From: Streptomyces sp. WZ.A104 | GTDB lineage: Bacteria; Actinomycetota; Actinomycetes; Streptomycetales; Streptomycetaceae | Assembly: GCF_002382885.1 (NCBI RefSeq) | Contig: NZ_NWVL01000002.1 | Span: 124,001 to 188,000, forward strand | Reading direction: 5' to 3' | Length of the DNA: 64,000 bases | Shown: in pieces, positions 47,581-59,242 of the stretch | How the letters are laid out: each line of letters opens with the position of its first letter | How positions within the stretch are numbered: position 1 is the first letter of the stretch | Translations under genes and position numbers: made by a program | The notes under the pieces: model-generated | The model's input: the letters and a program-made list of their open reading frames with translations, nothing else | Told to the model about the DNA's origin: nothing | Database searches by the model: none

Positions 47581-50457
47581 ATGGCGCGCGAGGTCTGGCG
47601 GGACAGTGCGGACAATGAGGCGGCCTCCGCCGTCTTCCACCTGATGCAGCAGCTGATCGACCGGTACCGGGTGAACCGTCCGGTGATGCCGCTCGTGGTC
47701 GCCCAGGCGGCGGACGCCGGAGCCGGGCCTGAGATCGACGCCCGGGTCGAGCGGCTCGTCCACCAGGTGCATCAGGCCAACGAGCTGCGCCGGGTGCCGG
47801 TGCGGCTGCTGGACGGCGACGGGGCCACACCGTACGAAGCGGCGCTCGACATGGTGCGCACGCTGTCCGAGAAGCCGTGGGAGACCCGCGAGAACGCCCA
47901 GTACAAGCCGTTCTCCTTTCCGCGCTCCCGGCTGCTCGGGGCGGTCGAGCAGGCGACCGCGACGGTGGTCGAGCAGTCCGGCGGCGGCGCGGAGGGGGTG
48001 CGCGAGGAAAGGATTCTGGAGCAGCTGAGCCGGTTGCGCTGGCGGGCGGACCGGCCGCGCCGGGGCACCTGGTGGGACTCGCTTCGGGATTCGGTGCGGC
48101 CGGAGACCTTCGTCGGCGCGCTGTTCATCGCGCTGCTCAGTGTGCTGTTCGGGGAGATCGACTGGCTGCTGACGGCCCTGGTGGCGGCGGGCGCGCTGAT
48201 CGCCCTGGCCGTCGCGGGGCTGCTGACCCGGGCCGCGCCGCCGCTGCTGTGGCTGCGCCGGGCCAGCCGCTGGTTCGCCACCACCTCCTCACTGGCCGCC
48301 TCCAGCACCGGCTATCCCTCGGACGGCTGGTCGTGGTTCTCGCCGAGCGGTTCGTGGCGGGTGATCCGGGCGCGGGCGGCGGCGGTCGCGGAGCGGGTGG
48401 CGGACGCGGGGGCGGGCGACGAGCACGCGCGCCAGTTCCATCTGGAGCTGCGGGTGCAGGCGCTGCTGGAGGACCTGCGGCACGCCTACCGGCCGCACGC
48501 GCTGGACTGGCGGCGCAGCAAGCGCACGGTGCCGCCGGTGGTGTTCCTGCCCCGGGCCACCCAGGACGACGGCGGCATCCTGCTGATCAACGCGATCAAC
48601 AACGTACGGTCGCGGCGCAGTGAGGTCGATCCGCTGCTGCTGCTCGCCTCGCTGCCGGCCGCCGAGATCATGCGGCACACTCCGCCGCTGCGCCCGGAGC
48701 GGCCGGGTCCCGGCGCGCCGACCGGTGCGTCGGGGGCCCGGGCCAGGTACGAGCGGTGGGTCGACGATCTGAGCCTGGGGCAGTCGCCGGTGGCGGCCGC
48801 GACGCTGGCGTGGGTGCTGCGGCTGCCGCTGTCCACGGAGAAGCTGACCCACGAGCACGCCCACGCCCAGCTGGTGACCTACCGGGTGCGGCGCACCTGG
48901 GCGTGGTGGGTGATGTCGCGGGCGAGCATCGCGCTGGTCGTGGTGGGCAGCCTGCTGGGGGCGTTCCTGTGGGCCGGGCACTGGCGGGAGACGTACTGCC
49001 ACGGCCCGCTGACCGACCGCAACACGGACGCGATCTGGGCCGGGGCCGACGGGGACCGGGAGTGCGTCGGGGTGGCGACCGCGCCCGATGTGCGGTTCGC
49101 ACGCGGCAACGACCTGGAGCTGAACGGGGCCGGGAAGGGCATCACGTTCGACCGGATCGAGCGGGCGATCCGCGAGGAGAACGCGGACATCGAGCCGGGC
49201 GACCGGTACGTCACGGTCATCTACGCCGGTCCGCTCACCTCCACGGGCAGGGACCGCGAGGAGACCCGCAAGGGCCTGGAGGAGCTGACCGGCGTCTACC
49301 TCCAGCAGCGGGCGGTGAACAAGACCGTGCGGCGGTCGGTCAAGCTGCGGGTGCTCACCGCCAACGGCGGCGAGGACATGCTGCGGCAGCTCACCGCCGT
49401 CCGCAAGATCATCGAGGTGGCGGAGCGTGACCCCACGGTGGTCGGCGTGGTGGGCCTGGGCCGTAACACCGACGAGAGCGACGACGCGGCGGCGCTGCTG
49501 CGCGACGCCGGGCTGCCGCTGGTCAACACGACGAACTCCAGCAGCGACCTCCCCCGCCGGTACCCCAACTACTTCGGTCTCGCGGCGACGGACGAGGAGC
49601 AGACGTACGCGCTGGGGCTGGTCGCCGGGCAGATCGCGAAGACCATGGAGGCCCCGCACTCGATCGTGCTGTCGCGCCGGGCCCGGAACGGGGACAAGGA
49701 CCGCTACACCGCCGAGCAGCGGGCCGCGGGCAAGGAGATGCTCCGGGACGCGGGCTTCACGCTGGGCCGGGACGTGGAGTACGGCCTCGCGGGCGGCGCC
49801 AGTCTCAACGCCCCGCTGACCACCATCTGCCAGGCCGAGCGGGTCCCGGACGCGCTGTACTTCGCGGGGCGCGTCGAGGACGTACGGACCCTGATGCGGG
49901 GCCTGTCGGAGACCACCGGGTGCTCGGACCGGCGGATGACGGTGTTCACGGGTGACGATCTGACGAAGAGCACGTTCAGCGACAGCACGTCCATCGCGAC
50001 GAACGTCACGCTCTACCACAGCTCGCTCGCCCCGCTGGACCGGGGAAAGAACCTCGGCTTCTACGGGGACGCGCACCGCACCCTGCGGGCCCTGCACCCG
50101 GAGGGCCAGGTCACGAGCCTGGCCTCGGGGCGGCCTGCGTACGAGGACGAGCTGTTCGCCAGCGGGCAGACCGTCATCGCCTACAGCGCGACGGCGGCCC
50201 TGTACGACGCCGCCGCACGCGGGGACGCCCCCCGGAGCGCCGCCGAGACGTGGGCGACGCTGCACACGGTGGACCTGAACAACATGCCCACGGGAACGAT
50301 CTCGTTCAGCCGGGCGAGGGCCTCGGTCTCCGACAACGTGCACGGCCTGAACATCGTCAAGGTGGTCCGCCCCGGGCCGTCCGCCGAGCGGACCCTCGTC
50401 TGCGGCAAGCCCGCCGGGGTCGCACCGCCGCTGACGGCGAAGGACTGCAAGCCGTGA
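47581..50457 (+). CDS. Large membrane protein with C-terminal periplasmic-binding-protein-like domain
   Basis: 958 residues, unnamed. Residues 1-165: soluble N-terminal region with PVMPLVVAQAADAGAGPEIDAR and LDGDGATPYEAALDMV, faintly NTPase-like but lacking a Walker A. About 177-220: two hydrophobic helices. About 225-440: cytoplasmic part with PPVVFLPRATQDDGGILLINA and LLLLASLP. About 445-465: a single helix. From ~500: YVTVIYAGPLTS, VVGVVGLGRNTDESDDAAALLRDAGLPLVNTT and FYGDAHRTLRAL resemble a type I periplasmic binding (receptor-like) fold facing outward. Looks like a one-protein receptor; function unknown. ATG start after a repeat array; upstream in-frame ATG 47527 possible. Confidence 0.82.
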   Translation: MAREVWRDSADNEAASAVFHLMQQLIDRYRVNRPVMPLVVAQAADAGAGPEIDARVERLVHQVHQANELRRVPVRLLDGDGATPYEAALDMVRTLSEKPWETRENAQYKPFSFPRSRLLGAVEQATATVVEQSGGGAEGVREERILEQLSRLRWRADRPRRGTWWDSLRDSVRPETFVGALFIALLSVLFGEIDWLLTALVAAGALIALAVAGLLTRAAPPLLWLRRASRWFATTSSLAASSTGYPSDGWSWFSPSGSWRVIRARAAAVAERVADAGAGDEHARQFHLELRVQALLEDLRHAYRPHALDWRRSKRTVPPVVFLPRATQDDGGILLINAINNVRSRRSEVDPLLLLASLPAAEIMRHTPPLRPERPGPGAPTGASGARARYERWVDDLSLGQSPVAAATLAWVLRLPLSTEKLTHEHAHAQLVTYRVRRTWAWWVMSRASIALVVVGSLLGAFLWAGHWRETYCHGPLTDRNTDAIWAGADGDRECVGVATAPDVRFARGNDLELNGAGKGITFDRIERAIREENADIEPGDRYVTVIYAGPLTSTGRDREETRKGLEELTGVYLQQRAVNKTVRRSVKLRVLTANGGEDMLRQLTAVRKIIEVAERDPTVVGVVGLGRNTDESDDAAALLRDAGLPLVNTTNSSSDLPRRYPNYFGLAATDEEQTYALGLVAGQIAKTMEAPHSIVLSRRARNGDKDRYTAEQRAAGKEMLRDAGFTLGRDVEYGLAGGASLNAPLTTICQAERVPDALYFAGRVEDVRTLMRGLSETTGCSDRRMTVFTGDDLTKSTFSDSTSIATNVTLYHSSLAPLDRGKNLGFYGDAHRTLRALHPEGQVTSLASGRPAYEDELFASGQTVIAYSATAALYDAAARGDAPRSAAETWATLHTVDLNNMPTGTISFSRARASVSDNVHGLNIVKVVRPGPSAERTLVCGKPAGVAPPLTAKDCKP

Positions 50458-50472
50458 GAGGGCGCGCCGGGG

Positions 50473-51705
50473 TCAGTCGACGAGGTCGCGGACGACGGCG
50501 TCGGCCAGGAGCCGCCCGCGCAGGGTGAGGACCGCGCGGCCCTCTTCGTACGGCCGCGGCTCCAGCAGGCCGTCGGCCAGGGCACGGTGGGAGGCGGCGA
50601 GGCCGTCGGGTTTCAGGAGGGAGAGCGGGCAGCCCTCGCGAAGCCGCAGCTCCAGCAGGATGCGCTCGACCCTGCGGTCCTCATCGGCGAGGATCTCGCG
50701 GCCCGCGCCGGGCGACCTGCCCTCGGCGAGCGCCTGCGCGTACGCGCCCGGGTGCTTCACGTTCCACCAGCGGACCCCGCCGACGTGGCTGTGGGCTCCG
50801 GGGCCCGCGCCCCACCAGTCGGCGCCGCGCCAGTACAGCTCGTTGTGGAGGCAGCGGCCCGCCTCGGTGGTGGCCCAGTTGGAGACCTCGTACCAGTCGA
50901 ACCCGGCGGCGGCGAAGGCCTCGTCCGCGATCAGATAGCGGTCGGCGTGGGCGTCGTCGTCGGTCATGGGGATCTCGCCGCGCCGGATGCGGCGGGCGAG
51001 CTGGGTGCCCTCCTCGACGATGAGCGCGTACGCGGAGACGTGGTCGGGGCCCGCGCCGATCGCCGCGTCCAGGGTGGCCCGCCAGTCGTCGTCCGACTCG
51101 CCGGGGGTGCCGTAGATCAGGTCGAGGTTGACGTGGTCGAAGCCCGCGGCCCGCGCCTCGGCGACACAGGCCTCGGGGCGGCCGGGGGTGTGCGTGCGGT
51201 CCAGGATCTTCAGGACGTGCTGCTTGGCGCTCTGCATTCCGAAGGAGACCCGGTTGAAGCCGCCCTCGCGCAGCGCGGAGAGATAGGCCGGATCGACGGA
51301 CTCCGGATTGGCCTCGGTGGTGATCTCCGCGTCCTCGGCGAGCCCGAACTCGTCCCTGATAGCCGCCAGCATCCGTACGAGGTCGGCGGCGGGCAGCAGG
51401 GTGGGGGTGCCGCCGCCGACGAAGACCGTACGGACAGGGCGGAGGTCGTCGCCGAGGACCTCGCGGGCCTGGCGGACCTCCTCGATCAGGTGGGCGGCGT
51501 AGTTGTCCCGGGAGGCCAGGGCGCCGCCGGAGCCGCGCAGCTCGGTGGCGGTGTAGGTGTTGAAGTCGCAGTAGCCGCAGCGGGTGGCGCAGTACGGAAC
51601 GTGCAGGTAGAAGCCGAGCGGGCGGTCGGCTGCGCCTTCCAGGGCATGGCGGGGCAGCGCCCCGTCGTCGGGCACGGGCTCACCATCGGGCAGTACGGAA
51701 GGCAT
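50473..51705 (-). CDS. hemW: Heme chaperone HemW (radical SAM)
   Basis: 410 residues. Radical-SAM cluster CATRCGYC (Cys39, Cys43, Cys46), GGGTPTLL and the HemW-specific HNxxYW motif in LHNELYWRGADWWG, which separates it from coproporphyrinogen dehydrogenase HemN. It binds heme and delivers it to target proteins. Start at ATG MPSVLPDGE; another ATG three codons earlier is in frame. Convergent with the preceding membrane-protein gene. Confidence 0.93.
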   Translation of the reverse strand: MPSVLPDGEPVPDDGALPRHALEGAADRPLGFYLHVPYCATRCGYCDFNTYTATELRGSGGALASRDNYAAHLIEEVRQAREVLGDDLRPVRTVFVGGGTPTLLPAADLVRMLAAIRDEFGLAEDAEITTEANPESVDPAYLSALREGGFNRVSFGMQSAKQHVLKILDRTHTPGRPEACVAEARAAGFDHVNLDLIYGTPGESDDDWRATLDAAIGAGPDHVSAYALIVEEGTQLARRIRRGEIPMTDDDAHADRYLIADEAFAAAGFDWYEVSNWATTEAGRCLHNELYWRGADWWGAGPGAHSHVGGVRWWNVKHPGAYAQALAEGRSPGAGREILADEDRRVERILLELRLREGCPLSLLKPDGLAASHRALADGLLEPRPYEEGRAVLTLRGRLLADAVVRDLVD

Positions 51706-51766
51706 AGGGACCATTGTCGCTCGCCGCGGGAGTCCGCCGGACCGGGCCGCCTTTCACCGGCACGCT

Positions 51767-53785
51767 TCAGTCCGCGTGCAGCACCAGCAGGGCCACGTCG
51801 TCGTCCGGCGGCTGCTCGGCGAACTCGTGAACCGCACGTCGGATGCGCTCGGCCGTCGCGTCGGCGGGCAGCCCGGCGCACCCTGCGAGCACCCGGGCCA
51901 GCCCGTCCCCGTCGTCGAACATCAGCGGGCCCGACCGCCGCTCGGTCACCCCGTCGGTGACGCAGAGCAGGCTGTCCCCGGGCGCCAGGTCGAAGGTCTG
52001 GCTCTCGTACGCCACCTCCTCCAGCACCCCCAGCAGCACCTGCGGCTCGGCCGCCGGGCGTACGGAGCCGTCGGGCCGCAGCAGCAGGGGCAGCGGATGC
52101 CCGGCGCTGGCCACCGTGCAGCGGACCCCGCCGCCGGTCAGCGGCACGACCTCCCCGTACAGCAGGGACAGGAACCGGGACTGCGAGCCGTCGTGGAGCT
52201 GCTGCCCCCCGGCAGCGGCGACCATCAGGGCGGCTGCCTCGGCGGCCTCCATGGCGTCGTCGAGGAGCAGCCGGTTGAGCCGGTCCAGCACCTCGCCGAC
52301 GCCGAAGCCCTCCCGGGAGAGCAGCCGCAGCCAGGGGCGGGCGAGGCCGGTGACGACGGCGGCCTCGGGGCCTGAGCCCTGGACGTCGCCGAGGACGAAG
52401 CACCAGCGGTCGCCGGGGCACGGGAAGACGTCGTAGAAGTCGCCGCCGACCACTCCGTCGTCGCTCGGTTCGTAGACGAGGGCGCTGGTGACGCCGGGGA
52501 TGTCGGCGACCTTGCTGGGGAGCAGGCCGCGCTGGAGGATGCGGCTGATGGTGGCCTGCCGGGTGTACGCGCGGGCCGCGCCGACGGCGAGGCCGAGGCG
52601 ACGTACGAAGTCCTCGATGAGTGACGCGACCGCCTCCGGGACCTGGGCGACGCCTTCACGCCCGACGAGGACGGTCCCGAGCACGCGGCCGCCGGCGGTG
52701 ATCCGGAAGGCGAGCGCGGCGCTGTCGCGGCTGCCGGGGTGCGAGGGCGGGGTGTACTCGCGGACCGCCTCGGCGGGGTGGGCGTCCCCGGCGTGGTGGA
52801 TGTCGTCGCCGTGACGGGCGTCTTCGCCGCGGTGGGCGGGCCAGGGCACGGGGACGGATACGGGGCCGGAGCCGATACCGGCCGGGAGACGTAGAGGTTC
52901 CCTCTCCAGGGCCGTACGCAAGGGCTCGGTGCCGTTCTCGTCACTGTGCCAGACCCGGGCGAGCCGGGGTTCGGCGGCCGGTCCCCCGCCCTCGGCCTCC
53001 AGCCAGATCGCGCACCAGTCCGCGAGGCGGGGCACCAGCAGCTGGCCCGCTATGGCGGCCACCAGGTCCTCGTCGAGCTGCCCGGCGAGCAGGTCGGACG
53101 CCTCGGCGAGGAAGGCCGGGGCGCCCCGGCCGTCCCAGACCGCGTCGTCGCGTTCGGTGCGCCGGGCGGCTGGGGCGATGATCCGGGCGGCGCGCAGACC
53201 ACGCCGGAGGGCGTCCTGGTCGGGCCGGGCGGGCGGGCCACTCCAGTCGTCGACGGGGAGGCGGGCCCAGACGGTCTTGAGGCCGGTGCGGTAGGTGATG
53301 CCCCAGGACTCGGCGAGGGAGGCGACGAGCTGGAGCCCCCGGCCGTACTCGGCGGGGTCGGGCGGGGCGGCGGGGGCCTCGGCGGGCGGTTCGTCGCCGC
53401 TCACCGGGCGGGCCGGGTGGTGGTCGGTGACCTCCAGCACGAGGGCGGCCGTCGGCTCCCCGCCACCCGCCACCTCCGGCCCGGGGACCTCAAGCCTCAG
53501 CACGAGGTCGACCGTGGTCCCGGCGTGCACGACGGCGTTGGTGACCAGCTCGTTGGTGACGGTCACGGCATCGTCCGCGAGCCGGTCGCCAAAGCCCACG
53601 GCAGCGGGCACCCCGAGCCCGGTCCACTCCGCGAGCGCCGCCCGCACGAACCGGCGGGCGGCGGACGGGGCGAGGGGTGTTCCGGGCAGGCTGGTGCGGC
53701 TGACCGGGCGCGGGCCGTGTGCGTACCCGGCACGAGTGGTACCGGGACGCTGCACGGTGTCCCGCTGCAAGGGGATGGGTGCCAC
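51767..53785 (-). CDS. SpoIIE-family phosphatase with HATPase_c domain
   Basis: 672 residues. N-terminal HATPase_c-type anti-sigma kinase fold (ADDAVTVTNELVTNAVVHAG; YGRGLQLVASLAESWG) at ~40-170; a GAF-like segment at ~220-370; and a C-terminal PP2C/SpoIIE phosphatase (GGDFYDVFP, LGDVQGSGPEAA, VTDGVTERRS, DDDVALLVL) carrying the metal aspartates. Such fusions control partner-switching of anti-sigma factor antagonists in Streptomyces. GTG start with TAGGAG upstream; no partner STAS gene nearby. Confidence 0.93.
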   Translation of the reverse strand: MAPIPLQRDTVQRPGTTRAGYAHGPRPVSRTSLPGTPLAPSAARRFVRAALAEWTGLGVPAAVGFGDRLADDAVTVTNELVTNAVVHAGTTVDLVLRLEVPGPEVAGGGEPTAALVLEVTDHHPARPVSGDEPPAEAPAAPPDPAEYGRGLQLVASLAESWGITYRTGLKTVWARLPVDDWSGPPARPDQDALRRGLRAARIIAPAARRTERDDAVWDGRGAPAFLAEASDLLAGQLDEDLVAAIAGQLLVPRLADWCAIWLEAEGGGPAAEPRLARVWHSDENGTEPLRTALEREPLRLPAGIGSGPVSVPVPWPAHRGEDARHGDDIHHAGDAHPAEAVREYTPPSHPGSRDSAALAFRITAGGRVLGTVLVGREGVAQVPEAVASLIEDFVRRLGLAVGAARAYTRQATISRILQRGLLPSKVADIPGVTSALVYEPSDDGVVGGDFYDVFPCPGDRWCFVLGDVQGSGPEAAVVTGLARPWLRLLSREGFGVGEVLDRLNRLLLDDAMEAAEAAALMVAAAGGQQLHDGSQSRFLSLLYGEVVPLTGGGVRCTVASAGHPLPLLLRPDGSVRPAAEPQVLLGVLEEVAYESQTFDLAPGDSLLCVTDGVTERRSGPLMFDDGDGLARVLAGCAGLPADATAERIRRAVHEFAEQPPDDDVALLVLHAD

Positions 53786-54019
53786 AGTGCGGCTCCTACG
53801 GGTCCGACGACTCCGACAGAGTGACAGACCGGACGCACCCATAAGCACCGAGTTACCGAAGTGGTCGGAAAATCGAGCGGGGTCGAACGCAAGGCCTCGC
53901 GAAAGCTCGCGCGGCCGAACACCGGAGCAGCAGCCGCGCGGCTTTCGGCGACCCTCGGCCGTACTCGCCGCGGCGCGCGCGGGATGCCCGCATGCCACAG
54001 CCGGTACGGGCGGGGTCGC

Positions 54020-54114
54020 CGCACGTGGACCGCCGTGCGAGCGGTGCCGCGCGTGGACCGCCGTGCGAGCGGTGCCGCACGTGGACCGCCGTGCGAGCGG
54101 TGCCGCGCGTGGCC
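54020..54114. repeat. 28-bp tandem repeats (3.4 copies)
   Basis: CGCACGTGGACCGCCGTGCG followed by AGCGGTGC, starting at 54020, 54048 and 54076 with a partial copy at 54104. The only difference is CGCAC versus CGCGC. Contains CGCAC...GTGCG inverted arms that could form hairpins per unit. Confidence 0.9.
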
Positions 54115-54173
54115 GGTCTCACCGCCCCCGCCGGGCTTGAAGCGCCTCGGGGGACCGTGCGGTGCACGTGCAG

Positions 54174-54217
54174 CGGGCGGGGAACCCGGGCCCGTGAGGG
54201 TCCGGACTCCCCGCCCG
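54174..54217 (-). terminator. Acyl-CoA ligase terminator
   Basis: CGGGCGGGGA (54174-54183) pairs with TCCCCGCCCG (54208-54217), with a second short stem inside the loop. Lies about 50 bases past the ligase stop. Confidence 0.6.
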
Positions 54218-54268
54218 TGCCGGTCCGGGGCCGAGCCCCCGGACGGTTCGTGGTGGAGCCGACGGCTC

Positions 54269-56158
<1,890 letters not shown>

Positions 56159-56343
56159 GACGTCCTCCGGGCCTGCGGCATTGCTACGACCGGCTTCTTT
56201 GATACGGCGACTGCTGATGCTCGTGTGCTGCGCAACCTGCTTGTTCGGCTTGTTTAACTGGCCAGTAACCATCGAGTCGTGATCAGAGTAGAGCGCACTC
56301 GTCCACCACGTAAGAGGCAACGGGCCGCCGCTTTCATAACGAA

Positions 56344-56385
56344 AGGGCCCTCACCACCGCACGGTACTGCGGTGATGAGGGCCCT
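56344..56385 (-). terminator. lepA terminator
   Basis: AGGGCCCTCA (56344-56353) pairs with TGAGGGCCCT (56376-56385); an inner CACCGCA/TGCGGTG stem extends it with one mismatch. About 90 bases past the lepA stop, in the ~320-bp space before the ligase promoter. Three GAGAGCAAG repeats run from the lepA tail into this space. Confidence 0.7.
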
Positions 56386-56437
56386 CGGGCTTCGACGCGG
56401 GGCCGCATTCCTGCCTTGCCCCCGGCTGCTTCCCGCC

Positions 56438-56501
56438 CTTGCTCTCCCGGGTTCTTCGTGCCTTGCTCTCCCGGGCTACTTCTTGCCCTTGCTCTCCCCG
56501 G
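56438..56501. repeat. Three direct repeats across the lepA stop
   Basis: CTTGCTCTCCCGGG at 56438 and 56462, and CTTGCTCTCCCCGG at 56488 (spacing 24 and 26). The rightmost is inside the lepA coding end (residues AGESKG); the others lie past the stop. Looks like a duplicated gene tail. Confidence 0.7.
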
Positions 56502-58350
56502 CGGACTCGTCGGTGGACAGGACGGAGATGAAGGCGTCCTGCGGCACCTCCACGTTGCCGACCATCTTCATCCGCTTCTTGCCCTCCTTCTGCTTCTCCA
56601 GCAGCTTCCGCTTACGGGAGATGTCACCGCCGTAGCACTTGGCGAGGACGTCCTTGCGGATGGCGCGGACGGTCTCACGGGCGATGACCCGGGAGCCGAT
56701 GGCCGCCTGGATGGGCACCTCGAAGTTCTGCCGCGGGATGAGCTTCTGGAGCTTGGCGACGAGCCGGACACCGTACGCGTACGCCTTGTCCTTGTGGGTG
56801 ACCGCGGAGAACGCGTCCACCTTGTCGCCGTGCAGCAGGATGTCGACCTTGACGAGGTGGGCCGACTGCTCGCCGGTGGGCTCGTAGTCGAGGGAGGCGT
56901 AACCCCGCGTCTTGGACTTCAGCTGGTCGAAGAAGTCGAAGACGATCTCGGCGAGCGGCAGGGTGTAGCGGATCTCGACCCGGTCCTCGGAGAGGTAGTC
57001 CATGCCGAGCAGGGTGCCGCGCCGGCCCTGGCACAGCTCCATGATCGCGCCGATGAACTCGCTGGGGGCCAGCACCGTGGCGCGCACGACCGGCTCGTGC
57101 ACCTTGTCGATCTTCCCCTCGGGGAACTCGCTCGGGTTGGTGACGATGTGCTCGGTGCCGTCCTCCATCTCGACCCGGTAGACCACGTTGGGCGCGGTGG
57201 CGATCAGGTCGAGGCCGAACTCGCGCTCCAGCCGCTCGCGGACCACGTCCAGGTGGAGCAGGCCGAGGAAGCCGACGCGGAAGCCGAAGCCGAGCGCGGC
57301 GGAGGTCTCCGGCTCGTAGACCAGGGCGGCGTCGTTGAGCTGGAGCTTGTCGAGCGCCTCGCGCAGGTCGGGGTAGTCCGAGCCGTCCAGCGGATACAGC
57401 CCCGAGAAGACCATCGGCTTCGGGTCCTTGTAACCGCCCAGTGCCTCGGTCGCCCCGTTGCTCAGCGAGGTGATCGTGTCACCGACCTTGGACTGCCGCA
57501 CGTCCTTCACACCGGTGATGATGTAGCCGACCTCGCCCACGCCGATGCCGTCGGCCGGGGTCATCTCCGGGGAGGAGACGCCGATCTCCAGCAGCTCGTG
57601 GGTGGCGCCGGTCGACATCATCCTGATGCGCTCGCGCTTGTTGAGCTGACCGTCGACGACACGGACGTAGGTGACGACACCGCGATACGGGTCGTAGACC
57701 GAGTCGAAGATCATCGCGCGGGCAGCGGCGTCCGCGACCCCGACCGGGGCCGGAACATCCCGCACGACCCGGTCGAGCAGCGCGTCCACGCCCACGCCGG
57801 TCTTGGCGGAGACCTTGAGCACGTCCTCGGGCTGGCAGCCGATGAGGTTGGCCAGCTCCTCGGAGAACTTCTCCGGCTGTGCGGCCGGCAGGTCGATCTT
57901 GTTGAGCACCGGGACGATGGTGAGGTCGTTCTCCATCGCCAGGTAGAGGTTGGCCAGTGTCTGGGCCTCGATGCCCTGAGCGGCGTCGACCAGCAGGACC
58001 GTGCCCTCGCAGGCCGCGAGCGAACGGGAGACCTCGTAGGTGAAGTCCACGTGGCCCGGGGTGTCGATCATGTTGAGGACGTGGGTCCGGCTCTGGTCCT
58101 CGCCCTCGGTGGGCGCCCAGGGCAGCCGGACCGCCTGGGACTTGATGGTGATGCCGCGCTCGCGCTCGATGTCCATCCGGTCGAGGTACTGAGCACGCAT
58201 CTGCCGCTGGTCGACCACTCCGGTCAGCTGAAGCATCCGGTCGGCGAGGGTCGACTTGCCGTGGTCGATGTGCGCGATGATGCAGAAATTGCGGATCAGC
58301 GCCGGGTCGGTACGGCTCGGCTCTGGCACGTTGGAAGGAGTCGCGGGCAC
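56476..58350 (-). CDS. lepA: Elongation factor 4 (LepA)
   Basis: GTPase that acts on stalled ribosomes and initiation. 624 residues. G1 [10 protein letters not shown]2 [11 protein letters not shown]3 [12 protein letters not shown]4 NKID; domains II-V and the LepA-specific C-terminus ([25 protein letters not shown]). GTG start with AGGA seven bases upstream. Divergent from rpsT across 215 bp, the usual streptomycete order. Confidence 0.98.
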   Translation of the reverse strand: MPATPSNVPEPSRTDPALIRNFCIIAHIDHGKSTLADRMLQLTGVVDQRQMRAQYLDRMDIERERGITIKSQAVRLPWAPTEGEDQSRTHVLNMIDTPGHVDFTYEVSRSLAACEGTVLLVDAAQGIEAQTLANLYLAMENDLTIVPVLNKIDLPAAQPEKFSEELANLIGCQPEDVLKVSAKTGVGVDALLDRVVRDVPAPVGVADAAARAMIFDSVYDPYRGVVTYVRVVDGQLNKRERIRMMSTGATHELLEIGVSSPEMTPADGIGVGEVGYIITGVKDVRQSKVGDTITSLSNGATEALGGYKDPKPMVFSGLYPLDGSDYPDLREALDKLQLNDAALVYEPETSAALGFGFRVGFLGLLHLDVVRERLEREFGLDLIATAPNVVYRVEMEDGTEHIVTNPSEFPEGKIDKVHEPVVRATVLAPSEFIGAIMELCQGRRGTLLGMDYLSEDRVEIRYTLPLAEIVFDFFDQLKSKTRGYASLDYEPTGEQSAHLVKVDILLHGDKVDAFSAVTHKDKAYAYGVRLVAKLQKLIPRQNFEVPIQAAIGSRVIARETVRAIRKDVLAKCYGGDISRKRKLLEKQKEGKKRMKMVGNVEVPQDAFISVLSTDESAGESKGKK

Positions 58351-58565
58351 GCAGGGTCCTGATTCTTGAGACGCCGAACGCCGTGTCTCGGGTCGATGTC
58401 GGGTCGGTCGGATCGATACGTAGGCTCCATCGTCCCACGCCTGCGGGACAGCGACCGGTTTGGGCCGGTCCGAGGGTGACTGCTACCGTGGACAGCTGTG
58501 CCTCGTGGCTCTCATCAGCGGCGTGGCGCACATAGAAGATCCAACGAACCTGAAAAGGCTCTTTC

Positions 58566-58832
58566 GTGGCGAACATCAAGTCCCAGATCAAGCGGAACAA
58601 GACCAACGAGAAGGCGCGCCTGCGCAACAAGGCCGTCAAGTCGTCGCTCAAGACCGCGATCCGCAAGGCCCGCGAGGCCGTCGTCGCGGGTGACGTCGAG
58701 AAGGCCACCACGGCCGTCCGCGACGCCTCCCGTCAGCTCGACAAGGCTGTCTCGAAGGGTGTCATCCACAAGAACGCCGCCGCCAACAAGAAGTCGGCGC
58801 TGGCGTCCAAGGTTGCCTCCCTGCAGGCCTGA
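58566..58832 (+). CDS. rpsT: 30S ribosomal protein S20
   Basis: 88 residues: [25 protein letters not shown] then [23 protein letters not shown], the S20 signature. Binds 16S rRNA helix 44. GTG start with an AGG-rich ribosome site upstream. Small basic protein; divergent from lepA and convergent with holA. Confidence 0.98.
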   Translation: MANIKSQIKRNKTNEKARLRNKAVKSSLKTAIRKAREAVVAGDVEKATTAVRDASRQLDKAVSKGVIHKNAAANKKSALASKVASLQA

Positions 58833-58967
58833 GCTTCATCCCGAAGCTCACTGATGTGACCGCCGGAACGGACTCGACGGGCCCTCTCTCCCGTCCCTGA
58901 CCGGCACCCCGCGCCGCACACCGAACCTGCGTTCGCCACGCGGGTGCGGCGCACCAAGAGTGTGACC

Positions 58968-59013
58968 CGAAGCCCCGGTCTTCGATCTCCCCAGATCAAG
59001 GACCGGGGCTTCG
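58968..59013. terminator. Bidirectional terminator between rpsT and holA
   Basis: CGAAGCCCCGGTC (58968-58980) pairs with GACCGGGGCTTCG (59001-59013); an inner GATC/GATC pair caps the stem. About 135 bases past rpsT. Confidence 0.8.
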
Positions 59014-59144
59014 GCATGTGCATATCGGGCCCCGGGGTTGCCCCGGGATATACCTCCGGGGGATATCCAGGCCGTCCGGGGGCCTCCGGACGACGCGGGG
59101 ACACCCAGCCCACCCAGGGACGCCCGGCCCACTCGGGGCATGCC

Positions 59145-59167
59145 CAGCCCGTCCGGCGCTTGAGGAC
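59145..59167. repeat. Streptomyces-type interspersed intergenic motif
   Basis: CAGCCCGTCCGGCGCTTGAG and the following GAC resemble a short motif (xxCCCGTCCGGCGxTTGAGGAC) that I recall from many Streptomyces intergenic regions. Identification is from memory and needs a genome-wide count. Confidence 0.4.
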
Positions 59168-59242
59168 GGAACCGGCGCTCACAGGAGAGCCCGCACGCAA
59201 CGGCGAACCTTATGGCGAACCGCCCACCGCGCCCCGAGAGGG

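Larger units (their letters stand above)
53786..54268. other. Gap with 28-bp tandem repeats and a hairpin
   Basis: About 480 bases between the SpoIIE phosphatase and the acyl-CoA ligase (both leftward), containing the phosphatase promoter, a 28-bp repeat array and a ligase terminator. All open frames crossing the array look like ERCRTWTAVRAVPRVDRRAS in any phase, because the unit is read identically; these are not genes. Confidence 0.55.
58833..59242. other. Convergent gap rpsT-holA
   Basis: About 410 bases holding one strong terminator, then a C/G-rich stretch with short direct motifs and an interspersed-type sequence near 59145. No gene is supported: plus-strand frames here lack ribosome sites and family matches. 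Confidence 0.55.
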
